Below, one piece after another: positions 36,265 through 47,100 of a stretch of 64,000 nt of DNA. The notes beneath the pieces are model-generated. The model saw only the letters and a program-made list of their open reading frames with translations. It was not told the origin of the DNA and did no database searches. Positions within the stretch are counted from its first letter, which is position 1. Each line of letters begins with the position of its first letter. Location: positions 234,581-298,580 of the forward strand of contig NZ_CVTA01000044.1 of the NCBI RefSeq assembly GCF_001050035.1. Reading direction: 5' to 3'. The position numbers and the translations under genes are program-made. Source of the stretch: Mycolicibacterium komanii (GTDB lineage: Bacteria > Actinomycetota > Actinomycetes > Mycobacteriales > Mycobacteriaceae).

Positions 36265-37047
36265 ATGCCCGATACCGCCGCTGCGGCGCAGTTCACAGTG
36301 CTCGGGCCCGACGGCGCCCCGATCGACGGCGCCGACGGGAGGCTCGCCGAGTTCTACGCCTACCCCGCCGACCTGCAAAGGTGCTGGGTGCGCGGCAACA
36401 TGATCGCCACTGTCGACGGCGGAGCGACCGCCGGCGGCAAGACCGCGGCGCTCGGAGGCGTCGGCGACCGCAGCGTCTTCGAGCAGATGCGCTACGCCGC
36501 CGACGTGATCCTCGTCGGCGCCGCCACCGTGCGCACCGAGAACTACTCCGGCGCGCAGGTGCCCGTTCCGCAGCGCGGCGAGCGGCAGGCGCGCGGCCAG
36601 GCGGAGGTGCCGCCGATCGCCGTCGTCACCCGATCGGGCAACCTCGACCCGGACGCCCGTTTCTTCACCCGCACCGAGGTGCCGCCGCTGATCCTCACGA
36701 GCTCCGCCGCCTGCGGCGACACCCGCCGCCGTCTCGGCGGGCTCGCCGAGGTGATCGATGCCTCCGGCTCCCGGCCCGACGAGGTCGACGCGGCGACGGC
36801 GCTCGACGCGCTGGCCGAACGCAAGTTGTTCCGGGTGCTCACCGAGGGCGGTCCGCTGATCCTGAGCCTGCTCATCGAGAGCGATCTGCTCAACGAGCTG
36901 TGCCTGACGATCGCGCCGTTCCTGGTGGGCGGCAAGGCGCCGCGGATCGCGACCGGCTCCGGCGAGGTGCTGACGCGGATGCGTCCGGCGCATGTGCTGA
37001 CCGACGACGACGGCTATCTGTACACCCGCTACGTCCGGCTCGGCTGA
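36265..37047 (+). CDS. RibD C-terminal-like pyrimidine reductase
   Basis: The 260-residue protein belongs to the DHFR-like reductase fold: 'RCWVRGNMIATVDGGATAGG', 'DVILVGAATVRTENY' and 'LTEGGPLILSLLIESDLLNE'. It corresponds to Rv2671, reported to have weak dihydrofolate reductase activity and to influence antifolate response when overproduced. The deaminase domain of full-length RibD is absent. ATG 36265 follows the divergent zapE start by 34 bases. Confidence 0.9.
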   Translation: MPDTAAAAQFTVLGPDGAPIDGADGRLAEFYAYPADLQRCWVRGNMIATVDGGATAGGKTAALGGVGDRSVFEQMRYAADVILVGAATVRTENYSGAQVPVPQRGERQARGQAEVPPIAVVTRSGNLDPDARFFTRTEVPPLILTSSAACGDTRRRLGGLAEVIDASGSRPDEVDAATALDALAERKLFRVLTEGGPLILSLLIESDLLNELCLTIAPFLVGGKAPRIATGSGEVLTRMRPAHVLTDDDGYLYTRYVRLG

Positions 37048-37072
37048 GCCGCGCATCAGTACTGTGGTCGGC

Positions 37073-38638
37073 ATGCATCGGCGTGGTCAGCTGGTTCGGC
37101 TTCTCAGCCTGGCATCCGTCGTAGCCTTCGTCGCGGCGTGTTCGCCGGGCCTTGCCGCCAATCCCCGCTTCGCCACCGACTCCGGCGCGGGGCCTCAGGG
37201 CGAGCCGGAAACGACCAAACCGGCTGAGGGCCCGCCGGCCGTCGAGGCGCCGAAGAACGACCTGGCCTGGCGGGAGTGCACGTCGCGAGTGTTCAGCGAC
37301 GCCTCCGTGCCCGCCGTACCGGGTGTGACGCTGGACTGCGCCACCTACGACGCCGACCTCGACCCGATCAACGGGGCGTCGGGCACCGTCAGCATCGGCG
37401 TGGTGCGGGCTCGCGGTCCGCAGACGCCTGGGGACGCGGGTCCCTTGGTGATGACGACCGGAAGTGATCTGCCGTCGTCCATCCAGCTGCCGGTGTGGCT
37501 GTCGCGAGCGGGCGCCGACGTGCTCAACACCCATCCGATCGTTGCCGTCGACCGCCGCGGCATGGGCATGTCCGGCGCGCTGGACTGCCGCGACCTGTTC
37601 GACCGCCAGGAGATGCTCGACCAGGCGCAGTTCCAGTCCGGCGATGACCCTGTGGCGAACCTGGGCGCCATCGTCCAGACCGCGACGACCAGCTGCACCG
37701 ACACCATCGCCCCCGGCGATTCGGCATACGACAACTCCCACGCCGCCGAGGACATCGAGCGGCTGCGCAGCACCTGGGACGTGCCCGCCCTCGCGCTGCT
37801 CGGTGTCGGGAACGGAGCGCAGATCGCGCTCGCGTACGCCGGATCGCACCCCAATAAGGTCGCGCGCCTGGTGCTCGATTCCCCGCTGCCACTGGGCATC
37901 GCCGCCGAAGCCGCGATGGAGCAGCGCGTCAAAGGTGAGCAGGCCGCGCTGAACGCCTGGGCCGCGCAGTGCGCCGCGACCAACTGCGTGCTGGGCCCGG
38001 ATCCCAAAGCGGCGGTCGACGCACTGCTCTCGGCGGCCCGCCAGGGCCGCGGTCCCAACGGCGCCGCCGTCGCCACGGTGGCCAATGCGATCGCCACCGC
38101 ACTCGCCTATCCGCGCGGCGACCGGGTCGAGTCGGTCAATGCGCTGGCCGCCGCGATCGCGGCCGCGCAATCGGGAGATCCGGCGCCGTTCACCGACCTC
38201 ATCGCCCGCGCCGAAACCCTGCGCGACACCGACGGTCAGTTCGTCAACGGCTGCAGCGATTCGCTGAACCGCCCCACCCCCGACAGGGTGCGCGAGCTGG
38301 TGGTGGCCTGGGACAAGCTGTATCCGCAATTCGGCACCGTCGGTGCGCTCAACCTGGTCAATTGCCTGAACTGGCCGAGCGGTTCGACGCCCGAGGAGCC
38401 GAAGAACCTGAAGATTCCCGTGCTACTGCTCGGCACCCAAAACGACCCGATCGTGGGCAACGAAGGCGTCGCCGCAGTCGCGGCCACGGCGATCAACGCC
38501 GGCTCGGCCAACCGACGAGTCATGTGGCAGGGCATCGGACACGGCGCCTCGATCTACTCGCCGTGCACCCTGCCTCCGGTCCTGGGTTACCTCGACAGCG
38601 GCAACCTGCCGGACAGCGACACGTTCTGCCCTGCCTGA
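37073..38638 (+). CDS. lipoprotein alpha/beta hydrolase (S33-like) with altered nucleophile elbow
   Basis: The 521-residue exported protein has a lipobox 'FVAAC' with acceptor C23, then a low-complexity linker and an alpha/beta hydrolase domain with the S33 C-terminal region ('VLLLGTQNDPIVGNEG' for the acid and 'MWQGIGHGAS' for the histidine). At the nucleophile elbow the sequence is 'LLGVGNGAQIALAYAG', so the expected serine position is N247. Rv2672 is annotated as a possible secreted protease. Activity of this version is therefore doubtful unless another residue serves. Confidence 0.85.
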   Translation: MHRRGQLVRLLSLASVVAFVAACSPGLAANPRFATDSGAGPQGEPETTKPAEGPPAVEAPKNDLAWRECTSRVFSDASVPAVPGVTLDCATYDADLDPINGASGTVSIGVVRARGPQTPGDAGPLVMTTGSDLPSSIQLPVWLSRAGADVLNTHPIVAVDRRGMGMSGALDCRDLFDRQEMLDQAQFQSGDDPVANLGAIVQTATTSCTDTIAPGDSAYDNSHAAEDIERLRSTWDVPALALLGVGNGAQIALAYAGSHPNKVARLVLDSPLPLGIAAEAAMEQRVKGEQAALNAWAAQCAATNCVLGPDPKAAVDALLSAARQGRGPNGAAVATVANAIATALAYPRGDRVESVNALAAAIAAAQSGDPAPFTDLIARAETLRDTDGQFVNGCSDSLNRPTPDRVRELVVAWDKLYPQFGTVGALNLVNCLNWPSGSTPEEPKNLKIPVLLLGTQNDPIVGNEGVAAVAATAINAGSANRRVMWQGIGHGASIYSPCTLPPVLGYLDSGNLPDSDTFCPA

Positions 38639-38674
38639 CGCCTGACGCGTTCGGCGGTCGGGTACCGTGCGGTC

Positions 38675-39976
38675 GTGCGCGATCTTGTGACCGCCCCGTT
38701 CCGGCCCCGGACCTCCCCGCCCAACGTGGCGTCGGTGTTGAAGGTGATCCTGTGGCCGCTGGCGATCCTGTTCATCATTCACCGCAGCTACGTCCTGGCC
38801 ACCAACGGCTACATCACCGACGACTACGGGCCGGTGTACCGGGCGGTCGTCAACTTCAAAATGGGCTGGGACATCTACAACGAGCACTTCGACCACGTCG
38901 ACCCGCACTACCTCTATCCGCCGGGCGGCACGTTGTTGATGGCACCGTTCGGCTATCTGCCCGTCGACGCATCCCGGTACTGGTTCATCACGTTCAACAC
39001 GATCGCTATCGTGCTGGCCGCCTACTTCCTGGTCCGGCTGTTCGGCTTCGGCTTCCGTTCGGTCGCACTGCCCGCGCTGCTGGCCGCGATGTTCTGCACC
39101 GAAAGCGTGATCAACACACTGGTTTTCGGCAACATCAACGGATGCATCCTGCTGGCCGAGGTGTTGTTCTTCCGCTGGCTGCTGGACGGTAAACGCAACC
39201 ACGAATGGTCGGCGGGTGCGGCGATCGGATTGACCCTGGTGGTCAAACCGCTTCTGGCGCCGCTGGTGTTGCTGCCGCTGCTGAACCGGCAGTGGCGAGC
39301 GCTGGTGACCGCGGTCGCGGTGCCGTTGGCGTTCAACGTCGCGGCATGGCCGTTGATCAGCGACCCAATGAACTTCTTCACCCGTACGGTCCCCTACATT
39401 CTCACCACCCGCGACTACTTCAACAGCTCGATCGCCGGCAACGGTGTCTACTACGGCCTGCCGACCTGGCTGATCCTGTTGTTGCGCATCGCCTTTGCCG
39501 TCATCGCGGTGATCTCGCTGTGGCTGCTGTACAAGTACTACCGCACCCGCGACCCGCTGTTCTGGATGACGACGTCGTCCGGCGTGCTGCTGATCACCTC
39601 GTTCTTGGTGCTGTCGCTGGGGCAGGGCTACTACTCGATGATGCTGTTCCCATTCCTGATGACGGTGGTGCTGCCGAACTCGGTGCTGCGGAACTGGCCT
39701 GCGTGGCTGGCGATCTACGGGTTCATGAGCGCCGACCGCTGGCTGCTCGGGCACTGGCCGACGACCGGTCGGTTCCTCGAGTACATGAAGTTCACCTACG
39801 GGTGGGGCCTGATGCTGGTCGTCGTGTTCTCGGTGCTGTACTTCCGCTACCTGGACGCCAAGGCGGAAGGGCGTCTCGACGACGGAATCGACCCGACGTG
39901 GCTGAAGAAGGCGCCACCGTCGGATCCGGACGCTTCGGCGGAACCGGCACGGCCCGTCGCACCGCCGATCAGCTGA
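38675..39976 (+). CDS. aftC: alpha-(1->3)-arabinofuranosyltransferase AftC
   Basis: AftC introduces the alpha-1,3 branch points of arabinogalactan and lipoarabinomannan arabinan using decaprenyl-phosphoryl arabinose. The 433-residue polytopic GT-C enzyme has about ten transmembrane helices, an early aspartate pair 'NGYITDDYGPVYRAV' in the first periplasmic loop and 'PHYLYPPGGTLLMAPFGYLP'. The start is GTG 38675. It corresponds to Rv2673. The next gene in M. tuberculosis is msrB; here 11 kb intervenes. Confidence 0.93.
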   Translation: MRDLVTAPFRPRTSPPNVASVLKVILWPLAILFIIHRSYVLATNGYITDDYGPVYRAVVNFKMGWDIYNEHFDHVDPHYLYPPGGTLLMAPFGYLPVDASRYWFITFNTIAIVLAAYFLVRLFGFGFRSVALPALLAAMFCTESVINTLVFGNINGCILLAEVLFFRWLLDGKRNHEWSAGAAIGLTLVVKPLLAPLVLLPLLNRQWRALVTAVAVPLAFNVAAWPLISDPMNFFTRTVPYILTTRDYFNSSIAGNGVYYGLPTWLILLLRIAFAVIAVISLWLLYKYYRTRDPLFWMTTSSGVLLITSFLVLSLGQGYYSMMLFPFLMTVVLPNSVLRNWPAWLAIYGFMSADRWLLGHWPTTGRFLEYMKFTYGWGLMLVVVFSVLYFRYLDAKAEGRLDDGIDPTWLKKAPPSDPDASAEPARPVAPPIS

Positions 39977-40108
39977 TATCGGTTACGGCTCCGACAGTAT
40001 TTGCCAACGCAAGGTTCTTGCGGGCAGCACGCCCGCTATAACCAGTGCTGACGCGCCTTCGATCTCGTACGATTGATTCGCTCGCGGGGTCTGAAGGGGA
40101 GGCGCAAC

Positions 40109-41176
40109 ATGCCGAGAATCCCTCTAGACCCGCAGTCCATCACGGCGGAATGGTTGAGCGAGGTTCTCGAAGCCGACGTGCGGGTCTGCAAACTCGAGCA
40201 GTTCGGGATCGGCTATGGGCTTCTCGGTCGCCTCTATCGGGCCCATCTCGACGGCGACCCGGACCTGCCGCCGACGGTCGTGGTCAAGCTTCCAACGCTG
40301 GATACGATTGCGCGAACCAATCTTTGCGAAGACCTCGAGTTTTACCACCGGGAGGTCCGGTTCTACCAGGAAATCGGCCTCGCCAATCCGCTACCGCCCG
40401 CACGGCCGTACTTCGCGGCCATCGACGAGGCCACCCACGATTTCGTCCTGGTGCTCGAGGATCTGGGTCGGCTCCGCAACGTCGACCAGCTCGTCGGCTG
40501 CTCGGTCGCCGACGCTGAAACCGTCATCGACGCCATCGCCAACCACCACGCCTACTGGTGGGAGAGCGATCGCCTCGCGTCGCTGCCATGGCTGAAGGTA
40601 CACACCGATCCGCCCTTTCCCCAGGTGATCGTGAGCAACTACCACGCCGCCTGGCCGAAGTGCGTCGAGCGCGTGGGCTCTGAACTGACTCCGAAGATCC
40701 GTGATTACGGCGACCGCTTCGCGACGTTGATGCCGTGGTTCCTCGAGGAGGTCTCGCATCGACCCCAGACCTTCCTGCACGGAGATCTGCGCTTGGATCA
40801 GATGTTCTTCGCCGGGGACGCAGGGGATCCGCCGCTCACAGTGCTCGACTGGCAAGTCACGAATAGAGGTCGGGGCGGATTCGACGTCGGATACTTCCTC
40901 AGCCAGAGCCTGACCCCCGACACACGTCGTGGTTGCGAGGACGCGCTACTGGCTCGCTATCACGCTCGCCTTGCCGAGCACGGGATCGACTACCCGGCAG
41001 AACAATTGCGGCACGATTATCGCCTCGCGATCGCCTGGTGCTTTGTCTATCCCGTCATGGCCGAGGGGCGCATCGAGATCGTCAACGACCGCAATGAGCG
41101 CTTGGCGCGCGAGATGTTCCGCCGCGCCGTGGCGGCGCTGGAGGACCACGACGTGTTCTCTCTGGAGCCCGACTGA
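40109..41176 (+). CDS. APH/EcKinase-like phosphotransferase
   Basis: The 355-residue kinase-fold protein has the nucleotide-binding 'PPTVVVKLPT', the catalytic loop 'FLHGDLRLDQMFF' (catalytic D226) and the metal-binding 'VLDWQ'. At the usual Asn of HGDxxxxN the residue is Q231. Related proteins phosphorylate aminoglycosides, choline or small alcohols; the target is unknown. ATG 40109 is preceded by AAGGGGAGG with 6-base spacing. It ends two bases before the giant cyclase gene, so the two are very probably co-translated. Confidence 0.85.
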   Translation: MPRIPLDPQSITAEWLSEVLEADVRVCKLEQFGIGYGLLGRLYRAHLDGDPDLPPTVVVKLPTLDTIARTNLCEDLEFYHREVRFYQEIGLANPLPPARPYFAAIDEATHDFVLVLEDLGRLRNVDQLVGCSVADAETVIDAIANHHAYWWESDRLASLPWLKVHTDPPFPQVIVSNYHAAWPKCVERVGSELTPKIRDYGDRFATLMPWFLEEVSHRPQTFLHGDLRLDQMFFAGDAGDPPLTVLDWQVTNRGRGGFDVGYFLSQSLTPDTRRGCEDALLARYHARLAEHGIDYPAEQLRHDYRLAIAWCFVYPVMAEGRIEIVNDRNERLAREMFRRAVAALEDHDVFSLEPD

Positions 41177-41178
41177 CC

Positions 41179-44100
41179 ATGGCTGAGGACCGCCGTACCT
41201 GCGCCTCCTGCGGGACGGCGAACGAGGAGGACGCGCGCTTCTGCGAGGGTTGCGGCGGCTCACTCGCACGTGTCTGCACGACGTGCGGCTTGGAAGCGAG
41301 AGCGACCGCTCGGTTCTGCCGTGGCTGTGGCGCCCCGCTCGACGAATTGGCCACCCCCGCACCGGAGCAGATTGCGGGTCCTGCGCGTAAGACCGTCACG
41401 GTGATGTTCGCCGATCTGGCCGGGTCGACCACCTTCGAGGAACGGGTCGACGCCGAGACGGCACGCGAGGTGATCGGCCGCTACCACGACCTGCTGCGGT
41501 CGACCGCGCAGCGACACCGCGCGGGCGTCACCAAATACATCGGCGACGGCTTCATGGCCGTCTGGGGTGTTCCCGAGATCGGTCCCGAGGACGCGCTGCG
41601 CGCCGTCGACGCCGCGGCCGAATTGCAGGACCGGTTCGTCGACCTCGCCGCCCAGGTCGCCGAGACGCACCGCACCGAGTTGGCGCTGCGCGTTGCCGTC
41701 AACACCGGTGAGGTCGTCGTCGGCGCGGGTGACGCCGACCTGGTGGGCGACGCGCTCAACGTCGGCGCTCGCCTGGAGGCCGAATGCCCGCGCGGGCGGG
41801 TGGTGGTCGGTGAGGAGACCTGGCGGGCGACACGAGGGCGATACGGCTACGAATCGCTCGGCCAAGTGCAGGTGAAGGGCCGCCACGCGCCGGTTGCGGT
41901 GTACCAGTGGGCCGGAAGGCATTCGGATGTCGCGGACGCCGCGCCGTTCGTCGGCCGGTCGCAAGAAGTGCGGCGGCTTCAAGGCGTCCTCGACGACGCG
42001 ATCGCGGGGCGTGCGGCCCGGCTTGTCACCGTGATCGGCGACCCCGGCGTCGGCAAGAGCCGCCTGGCGACCGAATTCCTTGGTGCTCAATCGGATGCGT
42101 GCGTTGTTCAAACTCGATGTGCCGTCGAGGGATCGGTCGCGCTTGCGCCGATTGTCGAGATGTTGCGGGCCCGGGATCTCGAATCCGACATTCCGGCAGG
42201 AGTCTCGGAGCGAGATCGTCTGCTGCGCGACCTCAAAGGCCTCGCGACCGGCGTACCGGGGTCGGTCGAAGAGAACTTCTGGGCGCTGCGCAGATTCGTC
42301 GAGGTGCTGGCGTGGAGCGGTCCAGTTGTGTTCACACTCGACGACATTCAATGGGCCGACACCTTGCTGTTGGACTTCATCGAGCACCTCGTCGAGTGGG
42401 TCAAGGACGTGCCGGTGCTCGTGCTGGCGTTGGCACGGCCCGAGCTGCGCGAGATTCGGCCTGACTTGGTCGCCGCCAGCCGCTGGGTCGCCGACGCGCT
42501 CCACCTCGACGGCCTCGACGCGGGGGCGACGGCAGAGCTTGCGGCCAAGGTGTTGGGCGCCACCGAACTCCCCGCCGAACTGCTGCATCGCCTGCCGGCA
42601 TCCACCGGCGGCAATCCCCTGTTCGTCCGGGAATTCGTCGGAATGCTCGCCCACGACGGCGTACTGGTGGAGCACCCGAACGGCTGGCGACTGACCATCG
42701 ACGTCGACGCCATCACCATTCCGCCGACGATTCACGCCCTGCTCGCGTCGCGGCTGGAACGGCTCGACACCGGCGACCGACGGATCCTCGAGACCGCGTC
42801 TGTGGTCGGCAGCGACTTCTCCGTCGGCACCGTTCGAGCGCTCGCCGGCGGTCATGCGGATGCGATCAAGTTGTCGCTCAACCGACTAAGGCGTCTCGAA
42901 CTCGCTCAACCCACGGGGACGTACGTCGGTGATGAGGCCGTCTGGCGATTCCACCATGTGCTCATCCGCGATGTGGCCTACCGGCGGTTACTGAAGTCCG
43001 AGCGCGCAGAACTGCACGAACGCCTGGCCGACTGGGTCGAATCAGGCGGCGCCAGTGTGGCATTCGAGGCTGACGAGATGATCGCCCGCCATCTGGAGGC
43101 CGCGCACACCTATCTGAGGGAACTGGGCGCCTTCGACGAGCACACGAACGATCTGGCTCTGCGTGCCGCCCGTCATTATTCGGCAGCCGCGCGACGCGCA
43201 CTCGACCGCGACGAGTTGGTCTCCGCCGGCACCCAGGCCGCGCGGGGCGCCGCTCTTGCCGGCGCAGACGAGGGCGTAAACGCCGAGCTCTTGCTGACGG
43301 GGTGCGAGGCACTTCTGTCCGCAGGCGACGTGACCTCCGCCGCCGCCCTCGTCGAGGATCTCGAGCGCATCGCGGGCGACGCGTTGGCGCCATGGGCGAC
43401 GTGCTATCGATGCCAGTTCGGTGTGTACACCGACCCGGAGCGGCTGTTGGAATACGACGCGCTGCTCCAGGGCGCCATCGACGAATTCGCCCGTCGCGCA
43501 GACCCAGCGGGCCTCGCCAAGGCGCACCGGGTACGGGCGAGCGCGCGGCTGCGATTGGGACGGGTCGGCGACGGCGAGGTCGACCTGTTCGAGGCGCTGA
43601 TCGCCGCTCGACAGAGCAGAGACCACCGACAGATCACCGCTGCCTTGGGCGCAGCGCCGGGCGCGGCGCTGTGGGGGCCGAGCCCGGTGCCGAAAGCCGG
43701 CGGCCGGTGTTTGGACGTGGTTCGAATGCAGCGGATGACGACGGCTGCACCCTCCCTCGAGGCGACGTCGTTGCGACATCTGGCCGTGCTGGAACTGCTG
43801 CGCGGGCGACCGGACAAGGCCCGCAAGATGCTCGGCGAGGCTCGTCAGATCGTCGCCGACCTCGGTCTGCGGCACGGGTTGATGGAAACGGAGTTGTTCG
43901 CCGGGATCATCGAGTCGATGAGCGGCGACCCCGTCGCTGCTGAACCGCACTTCCGCACGGCGTTGGAAGGTTTGGATGCGTTGGGCGTCGGCGCCGACGC
44001 GGGCCTGGCCGCTGCCTTGCTCGCGAGATCGCTTCTCGCGCAGGGCCGCATCGACGAAGCCGACCGCTATGCGACCGAGAGCGAGCGGCTGGCAGGCCAC

Positions 44101-47100
44101 AACCTCAAGACGGCGATCGCGTGGCGCGCGGTGCGAGCCGAGATCCTCTCCGCACAAGGGTGCCACGATGAGGCGACTGTGATGGCCCGGGATGCGGTCG
44201 CGGTGGCCAGCGGGACCGACATCGTGCTCGACCACGCCGAGGCCTGCCTGGCACTGGGTCGTGTGCTGGACCAGGCGCGGGATTCGAGCGGGGCCAGGTC
44301 AGCCCGAACCGATGCCAGAGCGCTCTACGCGGCGAAGGAGGTGTCGATATCGGTTGGACTCGACGACGAACCCGTAGTCGCACGGTCGGAGGAAGCTGCC
44401 AGCGGAGCACTGAGTCACGCAGCGGAACGCGCGCCCGCTGCCGCCCGCCGGCTCGCGGTCGACAACGATTCCTGCCGACTGCTGCCCATGTTCATCCAGG
44501 CGACCAAGGACGGCGATGTCGAGGGTGCCCTCGCCTGGTTCTCAGAGCAGTTCGTCTACGACGACCGGCGGCGACTGAGCGGCGACCCTGTCGTCGGACT
44601 GGACGCGATGCGGACTGCCCTGGAGCGTGTTCATGAGCAGTACACGCAGTTCGAGTTCCGCGTCTTGGCGGTCCGCGGCCGTCATCTGCATCTTCTATGG
44701 AGTCGCTGGGCCGACGACAACGGCAATACCGCCACGACGCTGTACGTCAACGAAACCGGAGACGACGGGCGCATTCTCCACCACATTCGGTTCGACGAGG
44801 ACGATTTCGAGAGCGCCTACCGAGAGCTTGAACGCCGGTTCTACGCCGGAGAAGGTGAGGCCTTCGCCGACGTCGGCGCCGTCGGAACGGAATATATCGT
44901 GGCGCTCACTGCGGGTGATCTGAACCGTGCGTTCAATGAACTCAGTTCCCCAGGGTTGCGGTTCGAGAACCGTTCCCGGATCGCGTTCCCCGATCCCGTT
45001 GTGAGTGATGCGAAGACAAGTTGGGGTCAACTCAACGCAATGATGCTGTCGACGCGGACGTGGGCGTCGGTCGGTTTCTGGCTCTCTTCTCGCTGCCTCA
45101 TTGCCCTTATCGAGCGGGAGGCGATCGGCTCAGACAACGAACGCTATTCGTGGGCATGGCTGATCGTGAGCGAGATCAGCGGGGGCGTTTTCGTATCCAG
45201 CTGCGTGTTCGACGTCGATGACGAGGACGCGGCGTTCGCCTACGCCGAGGAGCGAGTGCGGGCGACCACCAGCCGGCTTGCCGTGGAAAACCAAGCATCC
45301 CGGTCATTGCCGCGCTTCGTCGAAGCGCTGCGGTCACATGATGTCGACGGTGTCGTCGCGGCCTATGCGGACGAGTTCGTCTACGACGATCGCAGACGAC
45401 TCAGCGGCGCGCCGATCGTCGGACGCGACGCAATGCGGGCCGCGGTCGCCCGAATCTGTGATCAGTACACGCAATTCGACGTTCGCGTGTTGGCTGTTCG
45501 CGGCGACCGGCTTTTCATGGCACGGAGTCGCTGGGCCGACGAGTCCGACAACGCGACGGAATACCTCCATGTCACCGAGGTGAACGACGCCGGCCAGGTC
45601 GTCTACGACGGTCGGTTCGATGCCCACGATTTCGAAGGCGCCAACCGAGAACTGGAACGCCGCTACTACGCCGGGGAAGGCGCCGCTTATGCGGACGCAG
45701 GGGCTGTGACGACGGATATCACAAGCTCACTGAATCGAAAAGACTATGACCGTGTATTCGGTGAACTCTTCGCTTCGGACTTCCGACTCGAGAATCATTC
45801 TCACGCGGCATTTCCCGAACTTTCCGCCAGCGAATTCCGTGGCACCTTGGAAGAGCTCGATGGCATCGTTGCTTCGTCGCGTGTGTGGACTCCAGCTATC
45901 AAATGGCTGTCACCGAATTGGCATGTCTTCCTTTTCGCGCGCGAAGCTGCGGGACTCGATGACGAGAAATACGAGTGGTCCAGCATCCACACCGCCGAGA
46001 TTCGAGGCGGACGACTGGCGTCGATATGCCAGTTCGAAATCGATGATGAGGCCGCTGCATTCGCCTATGTCCAGGAACGAGTGCGGGCAACCGAAAGTCG
46101 GCTTGCGGTGACGAATCGCGCTAGCCAGGCGGCGGATGTCGCGTGGCGCGCGTTCCAAGTCGGCGATCTCCGCGCGGCCATGGCCGGGTGCTCGGATTCG
46201 TTCGTCTATGACGACCGGCGGGGGGTGAGCGGTAATGCGATCGAGGGCCTCGACGGGTTGCGAAACGCCTCAGTTCGGATTCTCGATCTATATCCCCATT
46301 CCGAATGGCGCACCTTGGCAGTACGCGGTGAACGACTCGAGCTTGGCTGGAGTCGGTGGTGGGATGACGCGGGTAACGAAACGAGCGGTTTCCACGTCCT
46401 CGAGACCGACAGCGACGGCTCGACCATCTATCACGGCCGGTTCGACGAGGACGATTTCGAAGCTGCGCTTCGTGAACTCGAGCGGAGGTACTACGCCGGC
46501 GAAGGTACGGCGTTCGCTGAAGGCGGCGCGGTCTCCACGGCGACGTTCGTGGCTATCAACCGCGGCGACTACGACAGGGTGGTCGAAGAACTCAGCACTC
46601 CAGCGATGCGCATCGAGAACCGTTCGCGCTCTGGACTTCCCGACCGGTCAGCCGACGATCTACGCTCCGGCTGGGGCCACTTGGACGCTTTGGTCTCCTC
46701 TTCGCGGAGCTGGCCCTCGGTCGTCTGCTGGTTGTCACCGCAATGGAGCGTCAGCCGCGTCGAACGCGAGGCGACCGGTGACGACGGCGAGCTGTACACC
46801 TGGACATTCGTGCTCGTCGCCGAAGTGCTAGATGGTCGCACGAATTCCCTGTGCCAGTTCGACATCGAGGACGAGGAGGCCGCTTTCGCGTACGCCGACG
46901 AGCGGGTTCGCGCCGCCAGCAGCCGGCTGGCAGTCAAGAATAGCGCTACTGACGTCGTCGAAGCCGGCTGGCAAGCAATGCGGAGTCACGACGTCGAAGG
47001 CCTCGTCGCCACCTACGCCGACAGTTTCGTCTACGTCGATCGACGCCGTCTGAGCGGCGACCCCATCGTTGGTCGCGACGCGATACGCGCAGCGATCCAG

